From Leptospira licerasiae serovar Varillal str. VAR 010 (GTDB taxonomy: Bacteria; Spirochaetota; Leptospiria; Leptospirales; Leptospiraceae), in NCBI RefSeq assembly GCF_000244755.1, contig NZ_AHOO02000005.1, positions 806,001 to 870,000 of the forward strand: a stretch of 64,000 nt of DNA. The letters are read 5' to 3'. A model generated the notes under the pieces. The model searched no databases, had not been told where the DNA came from, and saw only the letters and a list, made by a program, of their open reading frames with translations. Position 1 is the stretch's first letter. Every line of letters starts with the position of its first letter. A program made the position numbers and the translations under genes. Below are positions 18,631 to 28,080 of the stretch, one piece after another.

Positions 18631-20864
18631 TCGGCTTTAAATTCAGACTCATACTCGCTCTATCTTTTATTTTTTCCGTCTCAGTATTATTCTTAGAGCC
18701 GTATTTTCCTTCCGGGATTTTTTATAAGTCCAGATTGGAGTCAGTCTTCTCTTCTTTTAATAAAGAGATCTTAGAGCTTGAAAAAAAGATACGTGAATCC
18801 GATCCGGAAGAGTTGGATACCAATAATCTATTTCTTCCGGTTCGAAACTTTTTATCATGGGATCCGAACTTAAAAAATACTCCGAACCTGGAATTTTCCG
18901 GAGATAAAGAAAGATATCTGTTGTCCCAGGCATGGGAAGGTAAGATAAGCCGTCTTCTTTCTTTGGAAAATGAACCTGTATTATTCGTTCCATTATATAC
19001 AAAGTCGGTTGCGGTGCTTGCAGTACTCGATAAGGAAAAATTCAAAATTTCCTTGGACGACAAAGTAGAATACTTTGTTCCTGAGCCTAGACTCGGCACA
19101 TTCCAAGATTGGGAAGAAAAAGGAGATAAGACCGATCCAAGAAAAATTTCGGAAGAAGTCCTGAAGTCTATGAAGGAAGGCGGGAACGACTTCAGGGAAA
19201 TTCGCCTGGGAGATAAATTATACAGAGCCTATTATGCATTCTATCCGGAGGAGAAAATAGGGTTCATTCAGGGCATTCTTCTTTTAGTTCCTTTTGAGCG
19301 TAACATTTTCTTAATATTATTCCCGGTGTTTTTCGGGTTACTATTCTTGTTGGATGTTTGCATTCTTTTTGTAAGAAAAAGTAAATCCTCCTCTTCTTAC
19401 GCAAAATCGGATGTATCCAAACTCATCCAAACTCTTTCCCAAAGAATAGAAGAAACAAATTTTAAACAGGTAGAAGCCGCAAAATTTCCTGAACTTCAAA
19501 CTGTGCCTGAAATAGTAACCGTTCCTCCCGTTTTGGAAACGAAACCGAACGCAAGCGGCACATTTTATGTTCTACCATTCGACCTACCTGGAGATTCGTT
19601 TTTAACTCCTAAATTTTTAAGAGAGAAGAAGGAACCGATCCATATAGAAAGAGAAGCCGTATCCGCTCCTTCTTCCGTATCTGTCGTCGAAATGCCGGAA
19701 GCTTTACAGAAGAAGAGAGATTCTATCTTTACGGACGAATTGGCAAGGCTTGTGGAGAAGGTCAAATCTACTTCTCCTGAAATTCCTCAGATAGAAATAT
19801 CGGATCGTCCTAAAGATTCAGGACTTTTAGCGAAAGCGCTCAGAGTGACCGGGCTTGCAGAGATCGGTTTAAAAGCAGCGAGAGGTCTTGCGCCTCAACA
19901 TAAGTCCAGATTTTTCCTTTGGGCAAGGGCTTGGTGGGGAATTCGTAAAACGGATCCGAATGAAGAACTTCCACTTTCTGAAAAGTTCAGAAGCTGGCTG
20001 GATAAGCAACCTATCCGTGAAAAAAGAAAGATCTTAGAAGTTTTAGATGAGATCCACCAAGGTCTGGATACTCCAATTTCTTCTTTATTAAAATATTATC
20101 TTACGATTTTTTCTTCTCTTCATCTGAAATCTTTCAGTATTCATTTTTATGACAGAAGGAGAGGGGCGTATCTCCCTGTTGTGTCTTACGGTTTACAGCC
20201 TTATAGTCGCCAGAATATGATCTTTCTATATGGAGACCAGTTTTTAGGAAAAGAAGTGGGAGATGTTTCTATCATAGACGTCACTGAAGAAAGACGTAAC
20301 GATCATTTTTTCCGTAAAAAATTCGACTCTGCGGATTTGGACGGAGTGATGAGGATTATTTCCTTCCCACTTTTCAGATCCGGTTTGGATTTTAGGTTTT
20401 TCTTAATGTTCCCAGATCCGCCTAATAACGATCTGGCGGAGAAGATAAGAGAGAATGTTGAAAATTCCATTGAACCAGTAGAAGACGCATTTTTACAATT
20501 AGAGATCGAGCAGGCTTCTCATGCCATCCAAGACAAAAGAGATTTGGTGCAGATCCAATTCTTACTTCTTCGTTGGGCAACCCATGGAGAAAGGAGCAGA
20601 TGTAATTTATACAAGATCAAATGTACGGGCGACTTGGATTATTCTTCTATAGACAAATGGAGAAAAGAAGTCCTTGAGGAGATCCAACCTAGGCTTGGAT
20701 CGGAAGATTACGGTTTTGGAGTTTCTCCTTCCGAAATTTTTGTTTTATCCAGAGAGGAAAGAGAATCCGAACTAAAAATGATTTTGGATTCGATCGGTAA
20801 AGAGTATAAGATCACTCCTCTTCCTTATCCGGAAAATGGAAAAAATTTATACACGTATATTTAA
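18627..20864 (+). CDS. Two-span membrane protein with GAF-like cytoplasmic domain
   Basis: 745-residue protein with a membrane helix at about 7-28, an extracytoplasmic domain, a second helix at about 222-245, and a long cytoplasmic part. That part has a Pro/Glu-rich linker (about 280-400), a basic helical segment and then, at about 470-620, a domain resembling GAF (e.g. HLKSFSIHFYDRR, VVSYGLQPY, GVMRIISFPLF). No kinase, cyclase or HTH motif follows. Translational coupling with the preceding gene (4-base overlap) suggests a two-subunit envelope sensor. The GAF call is tentative. Confidence 0.65.
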   Translation: MIGFKFRLILALSFIFSVSVLFLEPYFPSGIFYKSRLESVFSSFNKEILELEKKIRESDPEELDTNNLFLPVRNFLSWDPNLKNTPNLEFSGDKERYLLSQAWEGKISRLLSLENEPVLFVPLYTKSVAVLAVLDKEKFKISLDDKVEYFVPEPRLGTFQDWEEKGDKTDPRKISEEVLKSMKEGGNDFREIRLGDKLYRAYYAFYPEEKIGFIQGILLLVPFERNIFLILFPVFFGLLFLLDVCILFVRKSKSSSSYAKSDVSKLIQTLSQRIEETNFKQVEAAKFPELQTVPEIVTVPPVLETKPNASGTFYVLPFDLPGDSFLTPKFLREKKEPIHIEREAVSAPSSVSVVEMPEALQKKRDSIFTDELARLVEKVKSTSPEIPQIEISDRPKDSGLLAKALRVTGLAEIGLKAARGLAPQHKSRFFLWARAWWGIRKTDPNEELPLSEKFRSWLDKQPIREKRKILEVLDEIHQGLDTPISSLLKYYLTIFSSLHLKSFSIHFYDRRRGAYLPVVSYGLQPYSRQNMIFLYGDQFLGKEVGDVSIIDVTEERRNDHFFRKKFDSADLDGVMRIISFPLFRSGLDFRFFLMFPDPPNNDLAEKIRENVENSIEPVEDAFLQLEIEQASHAIQDKRDLVQIQFLLLRWATHGERSRCNLYKIKCTGDLDYSSIDKWRKEVLEEIQPRLGSEDYGFGVSPSEIFVLSREERESELKMILDSIGKEYKITPLPYPENGKNLYTYI

Positions 20865-20897
20865 TATTTTCCTAAATCGGATAGAATTGAATCTGAA

Positions 20898-21491
20898 ATG
20901 CGCTTTCTCTGTATTGTAATTTTATTTTGTGCCGGTCTATCTGCTTCTTATTCCCAAGAAGAGAATAGAAGGGAATGGAATAAGGCTGCGAAACAGAAAG
21001 TTTCACTTCTTCACCAAAGCGGAAAGGAAGCGGAGAGTCTCCCTTTCTTAGAAGAATACGTCAAAAAAAATCCGAACGAGTTAATCTACAAACTCTACCT
21101 GGCTCGGGCACTTTTTTGGAGAGCCGATTTGGAATTGCCCGGTCATTCCGAAGATGTATTTTCAAGAATGGAGAAGGTACGAAAAATTCGGGACAATTAT
21201 CTGCGAGCTGCGAGTCTTTTCGAGGAGAATGTGGGCTATTTAGGAAAGGTAAGTCCAAGAGATCCCGATTTGGGTAAGTGGACCTTTTTATGGGCTATGT
21301 CGGAGTGGTATGCGGGGAGGGAAGACCGGGCCATCCAGCTGTTTAAAAAGTCTTTTAAACATGATTTTCGTTTAAACCAGGCGAATTATAATATTGCGGC
21401 GATTTACGAAAGCCTGGGACAGATACTAGATTCTCAAATTTATTACGGAACCTACTTGAAAAACGAAAAGGAACTGAAAGAAGAGGAGTAA
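20898..21491 (+). CDS. Exported TPR-type protein
   Basis: 197-residue protein with a signal peptide (about 1-20; MRFLCIVILFCAG then ASYSQ). The remainder is helical with TPR-like units (e.g. EYVKKNPNELIYKLYLARALFW, WAMSEWYAGREDRAIQLFKKS read as separate repeats). Probably periplasmic. The last base of its stop is the first base of the next ATG (TAATG), and GAGGAG immediately upstream serves that next gene. Part of the coupled run from 17629 to 22107. Function unknown. Confidence 0.72.
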   Translation: MRFLCIVILFCAGLSASYSQEENRREWNKAAKQKVSLLHQSGKEAESLPFLEEYVKKNPNELIYKLYLARALFWRADLELPGHSEDVFSRMEKVRKIRDNYLRAASLFEENVGYLGKVSPRDPDLGKWTFLWAMSEWYAGREDRAIQLFKKSFKHDFRLNQANYNIAAIYESLGQILDSQIYYGTYLKNEKELKEEE

Positions 21492-21694
21492 TGGCTCGTG
21501 TCGAAAGAAGATTTCAAATGCTCCTCACAGAGGAAGAATTCGAATTATTAAGGACGGAAGCGGAAAAAAGAGACCTCTCAGCTTCCGAGTTACTTCGCTC
21601 TTGTTTCAGGAACGAAATTTTTAAATCGGATTCTTATCAAAGATTAGAAGCATTGAGAGAATTATCCAAAATTTATCCGGAAGCAAAAGTTTGA
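21491..21694 (+). CDS. Ribbon-helix-helix (CopG/Arc-type) small protein
   Basis: 67-residue basic/acidic protein. The pattern VERRFQMLL (beta strand), then TEEEFELLRTEAEKRD (helix), LSAS turn and ELLRSCFRNEI (helix) is that of ribbon-helix-helix DNA-binding proteins such as Arc or CopG, often antitoxins. It has a strong GAGGAG ribosome site. The next gene starts with a TTG that overlaps its stop (TTGA). An antitoxin role is inferred from size, fold and its partner; unlike typical toxin-antitoxin loci it is cotranscribed behind a TPR gene. Confidence 0.7.
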   Translation: MARVERRFQMLLTEEEFELLRTEAEKRDLSASELLRSCFRNEIFKSDSYQRLEALRELSKIYPEAKV

Positions 21695-22107
21695 AGTTAT
21701 TAGTTTCTTCCGATTGTTTTAGGGAATTGCTGCTTGGAAATCCAACTTCTCGACGTTCCGTATCGAACGCGATCGAATCTCTTACCAAAAAAAATCATAT
21801 TTTCGTTTTGGCTCTTCCTAGTTTGGATGGAGTTCTTGCAAAAGAATCCGATCCTTTAACTAGAGAGATCATTTGGACCCAGTCCAAAAATCTGTTCTTG
21901 GATTTTCTTCCCGTAAGAAAAGAAGAGATCTCTCTTGCGATACGACTTTCTGCCTCTAAGAGTTTAGAATGGAAAGAATGGTTGGAGATTGCTACAGCTT
22001 CTTTGGCTGATCTGGACGGGATCTTGTGCATAGATCCTAAATGGAAAGAGCAGAATCTAGTAAAGATCTTACTCGCTCAGGAAATAAACCTCGACGGGGT
22101 CGCTTAA
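21691..22107 (+). CDS. PIN-like domain protein, divergent
   Basis: 138-residue protein from a TTG start overlapping the ribbon-helix-helix gene. The layout resembles a PIN nuclease: N-terminal MKLLVSSDCFRELLLGN (PIN proteins usually have a catalytic Asp near position 7), a mid-region with acidic residues, and a late IATASLADLDGILCID segment like the PIN 'DALIAATA...LLTRD' strand-helix. The conserved Asp positions are only partly kept, so activity is doubtful. Could be a VapC-like toxin, a degenerate PIN, or an unrelated fold. The 3' end overlaps the convergent LamG-like gene by 39 bases. Confidence 0.5.
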   Translation: MKLLVSSDCFRELLLGNPTSRRSVSNAIESLTKKNHIFVLALPSLDGVLAKESDPLTREIIWTQSKNLFLDFLPVRKEEISLAIRLSASKSLEWKEWLEIATASLADLDGILCIDPKWKEQNLVKILLAQEINLDGVA

Positions 22108-23949
22108 AGGACTGAGCTGGTCCGGGCCATTCTCCGGATCATACACTGAGTTATAAGCGGCAACTTTGAAATAATACGTTAGTCCCTTTTGGAAGAATAA
22201 AAGTTTTTTATCGTAAGGGTCTTTGCGAGGTTTCGGCTTTTTCTTTTTGGATTTTGGACTTTCGTCATCCTCGTCATTTTCTTCGGGTTTTTCCGCGTTC
22301 AAAGAAATGAGTCGATTGTCTATACACTGACAAAGTTTAGGACCGCTCATATCATTACGCTTGGGACAGCTGGAATCATCACCCAGGATCGGATCCAAAT
22401 ACTCACTCATTGGATGTTTGGTCTTTCCCTTAGCGGTTAAAACCGGCATTTTTCCTTTTGAGAGTTCTTTACTGGTGCCTTTTAAGATTCCCACCATACG
22501 ATTCGGGCCGACTCCATAGTGAATGACATAGCCGCCTTTCTGTTGCACATTCCTTTCCGGGTTTTGGGTCCAGCTTAAACAAACACGAGGACCTTGCGCT
22601 TCAGGATCAAAATCGTCAAAATTTACAATTTTTAAACCGGCAGGTTTGACCGGCGGAACCGTTTCTCTATAAGAAAATGTTAATGCTTCTAACTCGGGAC
22701 TGGACTTAGAGCCGGAGTCCGTCTTAAATTTTACTTTTACTTGGTAATATTTGAAATAATAGAGCTTTTTTCCCCATACCTTATCTAAGGGGATACGATA
22801 GCTGGAGGTTTTTCCTTTGGGAGATCTTTCTTCTTCCGTTTCTCTGTACGGATCATCCTCTTTAAATTCTTCGTCTATGTTTCTGAGATCTATAGACCTC
22901 CAAGCCGGATACTCTTCCGTTTTGGAGAAAATTTTTGGAGATGATCTGAAATATAATTCTAATACGGAAGATTTAGGAACATTCGCTTTTAATAATACTG
23001 CTTCCGGTATTGAGTTGGAGAATTTGGTTTTATAAACAGGAGAGATTGCGGTCCCGAATTTTGCATCCGCGGTAAACGATGATGGATCGTATTTTTGTCC
23101 GTCGTATTGAGTGGACAAGACTTCAGGATCCGGACTTCCCTTGGAGACCAAAAAATCATCCAACCATCCGTAAAAACTTTCCCCGATCTTAAACGGTGTG
23201 CTGTCTTCCGGATGAAAGCCGATCCTAATAATAGGCTCTTTGGAAGAAACAGAGGCTCTATCCGTTTCTTTTCCGTTTATGTATAATACGATCTCTCTTT
23301 GAGCAGGTTTGAAATGGATGATAAAATGATTCCAATCCGATCTGGAAAGTCTGGAGTTCCCCGAAAGTTTGAGTGATAGATGGGTCTTGTCCTCTTTCTG
23401 AAAAAAATTACGGAATTCTAATATTGGGATCTCGTCTTTTATCCTGAGGTCCCACCCGAATTTTTTCCCTCTTGTGTAAATGTCTTTGGAGAGTAATACA
23501 GCTTCCTTATCTAGGTTTCCCGGCAATAAAAAGAAGGAGATATAGAATTCTTCTTTGATATCCGGGCTTGTAAGTATTCCTTTTGTTTTGCCGGATATTT
23601 TGATCCCGGATCTTTTACCCACGAAACCCGCTGATCTTTTTCCGGAATGTGCTTTTGCTGAATCCGGAAGATAAGAAGAAGATAATATTCTATAGCCGCC
23701 TGACTTATCGCTCAGATCGGCGGCTTCTTTCTCTTCGAAATCTAAAAATAGATCCGAACCTTCTTTACGATCTCGAGGACTTAATTCTAATTTCGGGGCT
23801 CCGTTTTCTGTACTTCCCAAACGGACATATTTAAGAACGAATGCGCTTAAAGAAAATGAGTTGGATTCGGCAGAGATCGAGCCTGAGAAAGAGGAAACAA
23901 GACCGACCAAACCTAAGAGATAGACCGGATAAAGGATCTTGTTTCGCAT
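22069..23949 (-). CDS. Exported LamG/concanavalin-like protein
   Basis: 626-residue protein with a Sec signal (about 1-28, ending ISAES). Residues about 65-250 look like a LamG/concanavalin-type jelly roll: DLFLDFEEKE, 'EFYISFFLLPG', 'LYINGKETDRASV' and 'GWLDDFLVSKG' are typical for this fold. A beta-rich region follows, then an FN3-like segment (about 430-560) with interspersed Lys-rich low-complexity DDES/KSKKKKPKP (about 560-580). It is predicted to bind carbohydrate or matrix on the cell surface, but ligand and location are inference. Last gene of the serC-rpiB run. Confidence 0.72.
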   Translation of the reverse strand: MRNKILYPVYLLGLVGLVSSFSGSISAESNSFSLSAFVLKYVRLGSTENGAPKLELSPRDRKEGSDLFLDFEEKEAADLSDKSGGYRILSSSYLPDSAKAHSGKRSAGFVGKRSGIKISGKTKGILTSPDIKEEFYISFFLLPGNLDKEAVLLSKDIYTRGKKFGWDLRIKDEIPILEFRNFFQKEDKTHLSLKLSGNSRLSRSDWNHFIIHFKPAQREIVLYINGKETDRASVSSKEPIIRIGFHPEDSTPFKIGESFYGWLDDFLVSKGSPDPEVLSTQYDGQKYDPSSFTADAKFGTAISPVYKTKFSNSIPEAVLLKANVPKSSVLELYFRSSPKIFSKTEEYPAWRSIDLRNIDEEFKEDDPYRETEEERSPKGKTSSYRIPLDKVWGKKLYYFKYYQVKVKFKTDSGSKSSPELEALTFSYRETVPPVKPAGLKIVNFDDFDPEAQGPRVCLSWTQNPERNVQQKGGYVIHYGVGPNRMVGILKGTSKELSKGKMPVLTAKGKTKHPMSEYLDPILGDDSSCPKRNDMSGPKLCQCIDNRLISLNAEKPEENDEDDESPKSKKKKPKPRKDPYDKKLLFFQKGLTYYFKVAAYNSVYDPENGPDQLSPLSDPVEVYFLSE

Positions 23950-23973
23950 TATTAAAAAGTTATTTTTCCGTTT

Positions 23974-24408
23974 TTAAACGATGGTGTCTAACTGACCCAC
24001 CCTTCTTTCATGACGTCCAGCTTCGAAAGAAGTATTCAGCCATTTTTGAGCGATGCGGGTAGCAAGTTCTTTGCCTAAAACTCTTCCGCCTAATACCAAT
24101 ACGTTTGCATTGTTATGACGACGAGACATTTCTGCAGTGAACTCGTCATGGCAAAGAGCAGCTCTGATCCCTTTATGACGGTTTGCTGCAATAGAAGCTC
24201 CAATTCCTGTTCCACAAAGTGCGATCAGTCCATCCACTTCTTTTGAAAGTACTTTTTTGCAAGCGTCTGCAATTACCAAAGGATAATCCACGGAGGTCTC
24301 GTCCTTTACGCCAAAGTCCAGGATCTCAATCGAGTCCGCCAATTCTTTGCGAAGGTATTCTTTGAGTTCGAATCCGCCGTGATCGGAAGCGATGCCAATT
24401 TTTTTCAT
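23974..24408 (-). CDS. rpiB: Ribose-5-phosphate isomerase B
   Basis: Interconverts ribose-5-phosphate and ribulose-5-phosphate in the pentose phosphate pathway. The 144-residue length is typical of RpiB. Motifs: IASDHGGFELK (Asp9, His10), DYPLVA-type DYP at about 41-43, the catalytic LIALCGTGIG (Cys65, Thr67) and RRHNNANVLVLGGR with His98. Cytoplasmic. Located 79 bp downstream of an unknown exported-protein gene and 24 bp upstream of the LamG-like gene, all on the minus strand. Confidence 0.95.
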   Translation of the reverse strand: MKKIGIASDHGGFELKEYLRKELADSIEILDFGVKDETSVDYPLVIADACKKVLSKEVDGLIALCGTGIGASIAANRHKGIRAALCHDEFTAEMSRRHNNANVLVLGGRVLGKELATRIAQKWLNTSFEAGRHERRVGQLDTIV

Positions 24409-24487
24409 GTTCTATAGGTACCGTACCTACGTGAATTCTCCGATTCAAGCAATTTACAACAAGGATCGGAAAATAAGGAAAATATCC

Positions 24488-25063
24488 TTAATCGAAGAGT
24501 CCTTCTTTCAAGAAATCGGGAGCGGTCTGGTAGAATTCCCAATGTTGGAAGAATAGGGCCATATAGGTGTTTTGGAAAGTCGATAAGGGAAGAAGCTTTT
24601 CCGATAAGGATTGATATTCAGCCTGGTGCAGCCTTGCTAAAAGTTCCTTTTTAGCCTCTAAAAAATTACGTAGGTTTTTCTCTTCATATGCGGATAAACG
24701 AATGGTCTTTTCGTCCGAGAGCAAAAAGTTTTCGTAATAAGAGAACATAAGCTCTTTAGTTTCCCTGTGATGAGAATGGTCCGCGAGTAAACTTTCCTTT
24801 TCTTCATCGGTTAATCCGGACATACGGATACATTCTAAACTTTGGTACGCGGATTTTGCTTCGTGTAAGGCAAGATTTTCGGCGATCTTGGTTCTTTCTT
24901 CCGGAGAAAGTTTAGAAGTATAAAATTCCTTTAATTCTTTGGATGTCCCGCCTTGGGATAAACAATGGTTTATCTTAAGTTTTGTAGGAAAGAATAGAGG
25001 AGAAGCGGATATCCGACCGATACCTGCACACACTATAGTTAGGATTAGAAGAATGTATTTCAT
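24488..25063 (-). CDS. Exported helical protein, unknown
   Basis: 191-residue protein with a Sec signal peptide (about 1-20; MKYILLILTIVCAGIGRISA). The mature part is highly charged and alpha-helical, with Cys at about 34 and 79 that could form a disulfide, and Leu/Glu-rich segments. No conserved domain is recognised. It lies 18 bp after serC on the same strand and probably shares its transcript. Likely periplasmic. Confidence 0.65.
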   Translation of the reverse strand: MKYILLILTIVCAGIGRISASPLFFPTKLKINHCLSQGGTSKELKEFYTSKLSPEERTKIAENLALHEAKSAYQSLECIRMSGLTDEEKESLLADHSHHRETKELMFSYYENFLLSDEKTIRLSAYEEKNLRNFLEAKKELLARLHQAEYQSLSEKLLPLSTFQNTYMALFFQHWEFYQTAPDFLKEGLFD

Positions 25064-25081
25064 TCTATTTGTCCGGAAGCT

Positions 25082-26173
25082 TTAGGCCTTCTTCTCGAAT
25101 TCCTTCATGTATTCCACTAAGGCAATTACACCTTCCTTAGGCATAGAGTTATAGATAGAAGCTCTTAAGCCGCCGACTAGTCTATGACCTTCCAAACCGT
25201 GGAGTCCTATTTCTTCTGCTCCCGCCAAAAACTTAGATTCTAAATTTTTGTCATGCAGAGTGAATACGACATTCATTACGGATCTTGAATTCGGTTTTAC
25301 CGGAGCATTATAGAAGGAAGTGGTGCCCAGATAATCGTAGAGGATTTTTGCCTTCTCTTCGTTCATCTTTTCGATCTTTTCCACTCCACCTAGATCCTTT
25401 AACCATTCGAATACAAGTTTGGACATGTAAATGGAATAAGTAGGTGGAGTATTGTACATGGATTTATTTTTTGCGGTCAAAGCATAATCCATCAATATCG
25501 GAACTGTTCTGCCAGAGCGACCAAGTAAGTCTTTGCGTATGATGAGCACACTTAAACCGGAAGGCCCGATATTCTTTTGTGCTCCCGCAAATATTGCACC
25601 GAATTTACTCACATCTATTTTTCTGGAAAGAATTTCGGAAGTCATATCCGCGATCAAAGGAGCCTTAGTTATATTCGGGATTGTTGCATAACGAGTTCCT
25701 AATAAAGTATTATTAGAAGTGATATACACATAACCTGCTCCAGGATTTACCATGGAGTCGTTTAGTTCCGGAGACTCGGTGTATTTATGATCCTCTCCAT
25801 CGTAAATTTTTTTGACCGGGTTGAATCTAAGTGCTTCTTCCATAGCCTTTTTTGCCCAGATACCTGTGACTGCAAAATCTGCGGACTCTCCTTCTTTTAG
25901 GAGATTTAAGGGTAGGGCGGAGAAGTGAAGGCTAGCTCCTCCGGAAAGAAACATAATTTCGTAATTTTCGGGAACGGATAATAATTCTCTGAGCAAGGAA
26001 AGGGAAGTATCCAGGACTTCTTCAAAAAGTTTTCCCCTATGACTGTCTTCCATAATGGACATACCGGACCCGCGATAGTTCAGAAACTCGGAAGCTGCCT
26101 TTTCCATGACTGGAGTGGGAAGCATCGCAGGGCCTGCGCAAAAATTGTAGATTCGGCGCTCAAATTTGCTCAT
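25082..26173 (-). CDS. serC: Phosphoserine aminotransferase
   Basis: PLP enzyme that makes O-phosphoserine from 3-phosphohydroxypyruvate in serine synthesis (and the parallel step of vitamin B6 synthesis). 363 residues; typical start [31 protein letters not shown] substrate loop, [17 protein letters not shown] and the PLP-lysine in [14 protein letters not shown] 26173 is chosen because SerC proteins begin just before the RIYNF motif; a TTG at 26320 would add 49 residues unlike the family and overlap the divergent gene. Shine-Dalgarno for 26173 is weak. Confidence 0.94.
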   Translation of the reverse strand: MSKFERRIYNFCAGPAMLPTPVMEKAASEFLNYRGSGMSIMEDSHRGKLFEEVLDTSLSLLRELLSVPENYEIMFLSGGASLHFSALPLNLLKEGESADFAVTGIWAKKAMEEALRFNPVKKIYDGEDHKYTESPELNDSMVNPGAGYVYITSNNTLLGTRYATIPNITKAPLIADMTSEILSRKIDVSKFGAIFAGAQKNIGPSGLSVLIIRKDLLGRSGRTVPILMDYALTAKNKSMYNTPPTYSIYMSKLVFEWLKDLGGVEKIEKMNEEKAKILYDYLGTTSFYNAPVKPNSRSVMNVVFTLHDKNLESKFLAGAEEIGLHGLEGHRLVGGLRASIYNSMPKEGVIALVEYMKEFEKKA

Positions 26174-26332
26174 GAGGTTAGGGTAAAAATCAGGTCTTGG
26201 GAGGCAACTTCTTACTGTTCCAACATTCGGTAAGAATTGAAAAATCCTTGGCAGAGTCCTATCTAGAATCGTAAGATAGCCATTCGTCTCTCCCATCTTT
26301 TGGGAGGATTCGTTTTTCAAAGGAGTTCCATA

Positions 26333-28006
26333 ATGTCACGGATTCGACTGGCCGTATTTCTAATCTTCCTCGGAAGTTTTAGCTTTCCGATCCTCGCCCA
26401 AGAAGGGCCTAAACTTGGAGAAAAGGAAGTTCGTTCTTCCGGAAAAGTGAACTTCGTCAATAGATCCGCGGCAAGAGCGGACGAAGAGACAAAAGGAAGT
26501 AATGCAAGAACCGGAGCCGGATTATCCGAGGCATTAAAGAAGGATCCTAAATCGGCAGCTTCTGCGGATGGGATCACTGCGATCCGTATCCTTCCCGATG
26601 AGAAAGAAAAAAAATTCGGCGCCGATCTGATCAGCATCGGTAAAGACGCAGATTACGGACATATCAACTCTATCCAAAGGATACTTTCCGGGTATGTTAA
26701 AGCAAACTTTGGATATTCAGAAGCGAATTCGGATACATTAGCGACTTATATACTTTATTACAACGCGATCCATCGTAAGGCGACCGATTATGTGAAGCGT
26801 AAATACAACACCGAAGTTGTAAAGAACGCACAAAACGATAAGATCGGTATCGGTAGACGTTATACGGAATGGCCTGGAAAAACTCAGATCATCATTCCCA
26901 TCGTGTTTAACGTTCTTTCCGACGATGGAAAGGATCTGGATACGGATGAGCTGGAGAAAGAAGTCAATAAGGACCTGGACAAAAAGAAAGAAGGCCAAGA
27001 CGACAAGAAAAAAATGAACGACCTTCAAAACGAGAAGGCAGAAGAAGAGAAGCGTAAACTCCAGGACAAAAAAGAAGAGAATAGAAAAAAACAAGAAGAT
27101 GCTTCCAACAAAGAAAGAGAAGCTGAAAGAGAGATCCAGGAACTGAACAAAGATCCTGTTAAGAACAAACAAAAGATCGTTCAAAAACAGGAAGAACGTA
27201 AACAGGCCCAACAAGAACAACAAAAGGCCAAAAAAGAAGAGCAACAATTAAAGGAAAAAGAGAAAGAGATCGCGAAAAAAGAAGAATCTCGTAAATCTGA
27301 TTCCAAGTCTTCCTCATCATCTTCCGATTCCAAAAGTTCTTCCTCCGGAGACTCAAAAAAATCAGAAGCTAAGTCCGACGATAATAAATCCAAGGAAGAG
27401 TTAAAACAAGAACTGAAGGAAACCAAAAAGGAACTGGAAACGGTAAAAGAGGAACAGAAGAAAAAAGAAGATTTCGATAAGAACGTTGTCGGAGGAAAAA
27501 TTCTGTTCTTAAAAACCTTAAAGTACACTTCAGATGGGCATTATAGCAATGAGCTTAATGCATTAGATCCTACCAAAGATGATGTAATCTTCAAAGGAGA
27601 CTTTAATAAGATTTGCGGGCGCACATTCGAAGTAATCGATGGAAAAGCTCTCGTAGTCGGTTACGAGTCAGATCACTCTGCGGCTCACAAACTTATACTG
27701 ATAGACCAAGAAACATTAAAGCCTGCTGTTTGGTCTGCAGATTCCGTATTCTGGCGTTCTCCAATGATCATCAAAGGTGAAGAGGTTTATGCCTTTGAAG
27801 AAAGAAACGGAAAATATTATTTAAGCCGTTACGACAAAGGTTTAAAGAAAACTGCCGGAAGTGAAGAAGAGATCAGCCCGAACTCCAATGTAACTTTCTT
27901 CGGTGAAAAAATTTACGTTACGGGCAAGGAAGAAGGTTCCGGAAAAACGGAGATTGCAGTGTTCAGTAAAGCCGATCTTAAATTGATCAAAAAGATCAAA
28001 CCTTAA
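26333..28006 (+). CDS. P83/100-family exported coiled-coil protein
   Basis: 557-residue protein with a Sec signal (about 1-23, ending ILAQ). The globular N-terminal domain (about 30-200) matches the P83/100 family known from Borrelia and Treponema. Residues about 205-385 are extremely Lys/Glu/Gln-rich coiled coil with a poly-Ser tract near 330-345; a compact C-terminal domain (about 390-557, beta-propeller-like in character) follows. ATG 26333 has AGGAG 8-13 bases upstream; an in-frame start at 26300 is rejected. Its role in spirochaetes is unclear. A strong terminator follows. Confidence 0.85.
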   Translation: MSRIRLAVFLIFLGSFSFPILAQEGPKLGEKEVRSSGKVNFVNRSAARADEETKGSNARTGAGLSEALKKDPKSAASADGITAIRILPDEKEKKFGADLISIGKDADYGHINSIQRILSGYVKANFGYSEANSDTLATYILYYNAIHRKATDYVKRKYNTEVVKNAQNDKIGIGRRYTEWPGKTQIIIPIVFNVLSDDGKDLDTDELEKEVNKDLDKKKEGQDDKKKMNDLQNEKAEEEKRKLQDKKEENRKKQEDASNKEREAEREIQELNKDPVKNKQKIVQKQEERKQAQQEQQKAKKEEQQLKEKEKEIAKKEESRKSDSKSSSSSSDSKSSSSGDSKKSEAKSDDNKSKEELKQELKETKKELETVKEEQKKKEDFDKNVVGGKILFLKTLKYTSDGHYSNELNALDPTKDDVIFKGDFNKICGRTFEVIDGKALVVGYESDHSAAHKLILIDQETLKPAVWSADSVFWRSPMIIKGEEVYAFEERNGKYYLSRYDKGLKKTAGSEEEISPNSNVTFFGEKIYVTGKEEGSGKTEIAVFSKADLKLIKKIKP

Positions 28007-28030
28007 GATTTAGGCTTCATTTATATGAAG

Positions 28031-28060
28031 AAGGCGGGCTTGGACCCGCCTTTTTTATTT
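28031..28060 (+). terminator. Rho-independent terminator after the P83/100-like gene
   Basis: AAGGCGGG (28031-28038) pairs with CCCGCCTT (28045-28052), followed by TTTTATTTT. It lies 25 bases after the stop and would also serve as a barrier to the convergent gene. Confidence 0.9.
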
Positions 28061-28080
28061 TCGGAGAAGTTCCGCTCCCC

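Noticed and set aside
26237..26265. Possible promoter TTGAAA-17-TATCTA upstream of the P83/100-like gene
   Set aside because: The -10 has only three matches to consensus, so I do not list it as a feature.
26174..26320. N-terminally extended SerC from TTG 26320
   Set aside because: It would overlap the divergent P83/100-like leader and add 49 residues not found in SerC proteins, which begin next to RIYNFxAGP.
27181..27528. Long antisense ORFs opposite the P83/100-like coiled coil, clpC and dnaK
   Set aside because: They arise from Lys/Glu-rich or strongly biased codons on the real strand; their products are low-complexity Phe/Leu/Ser strings with no start signal or domain.
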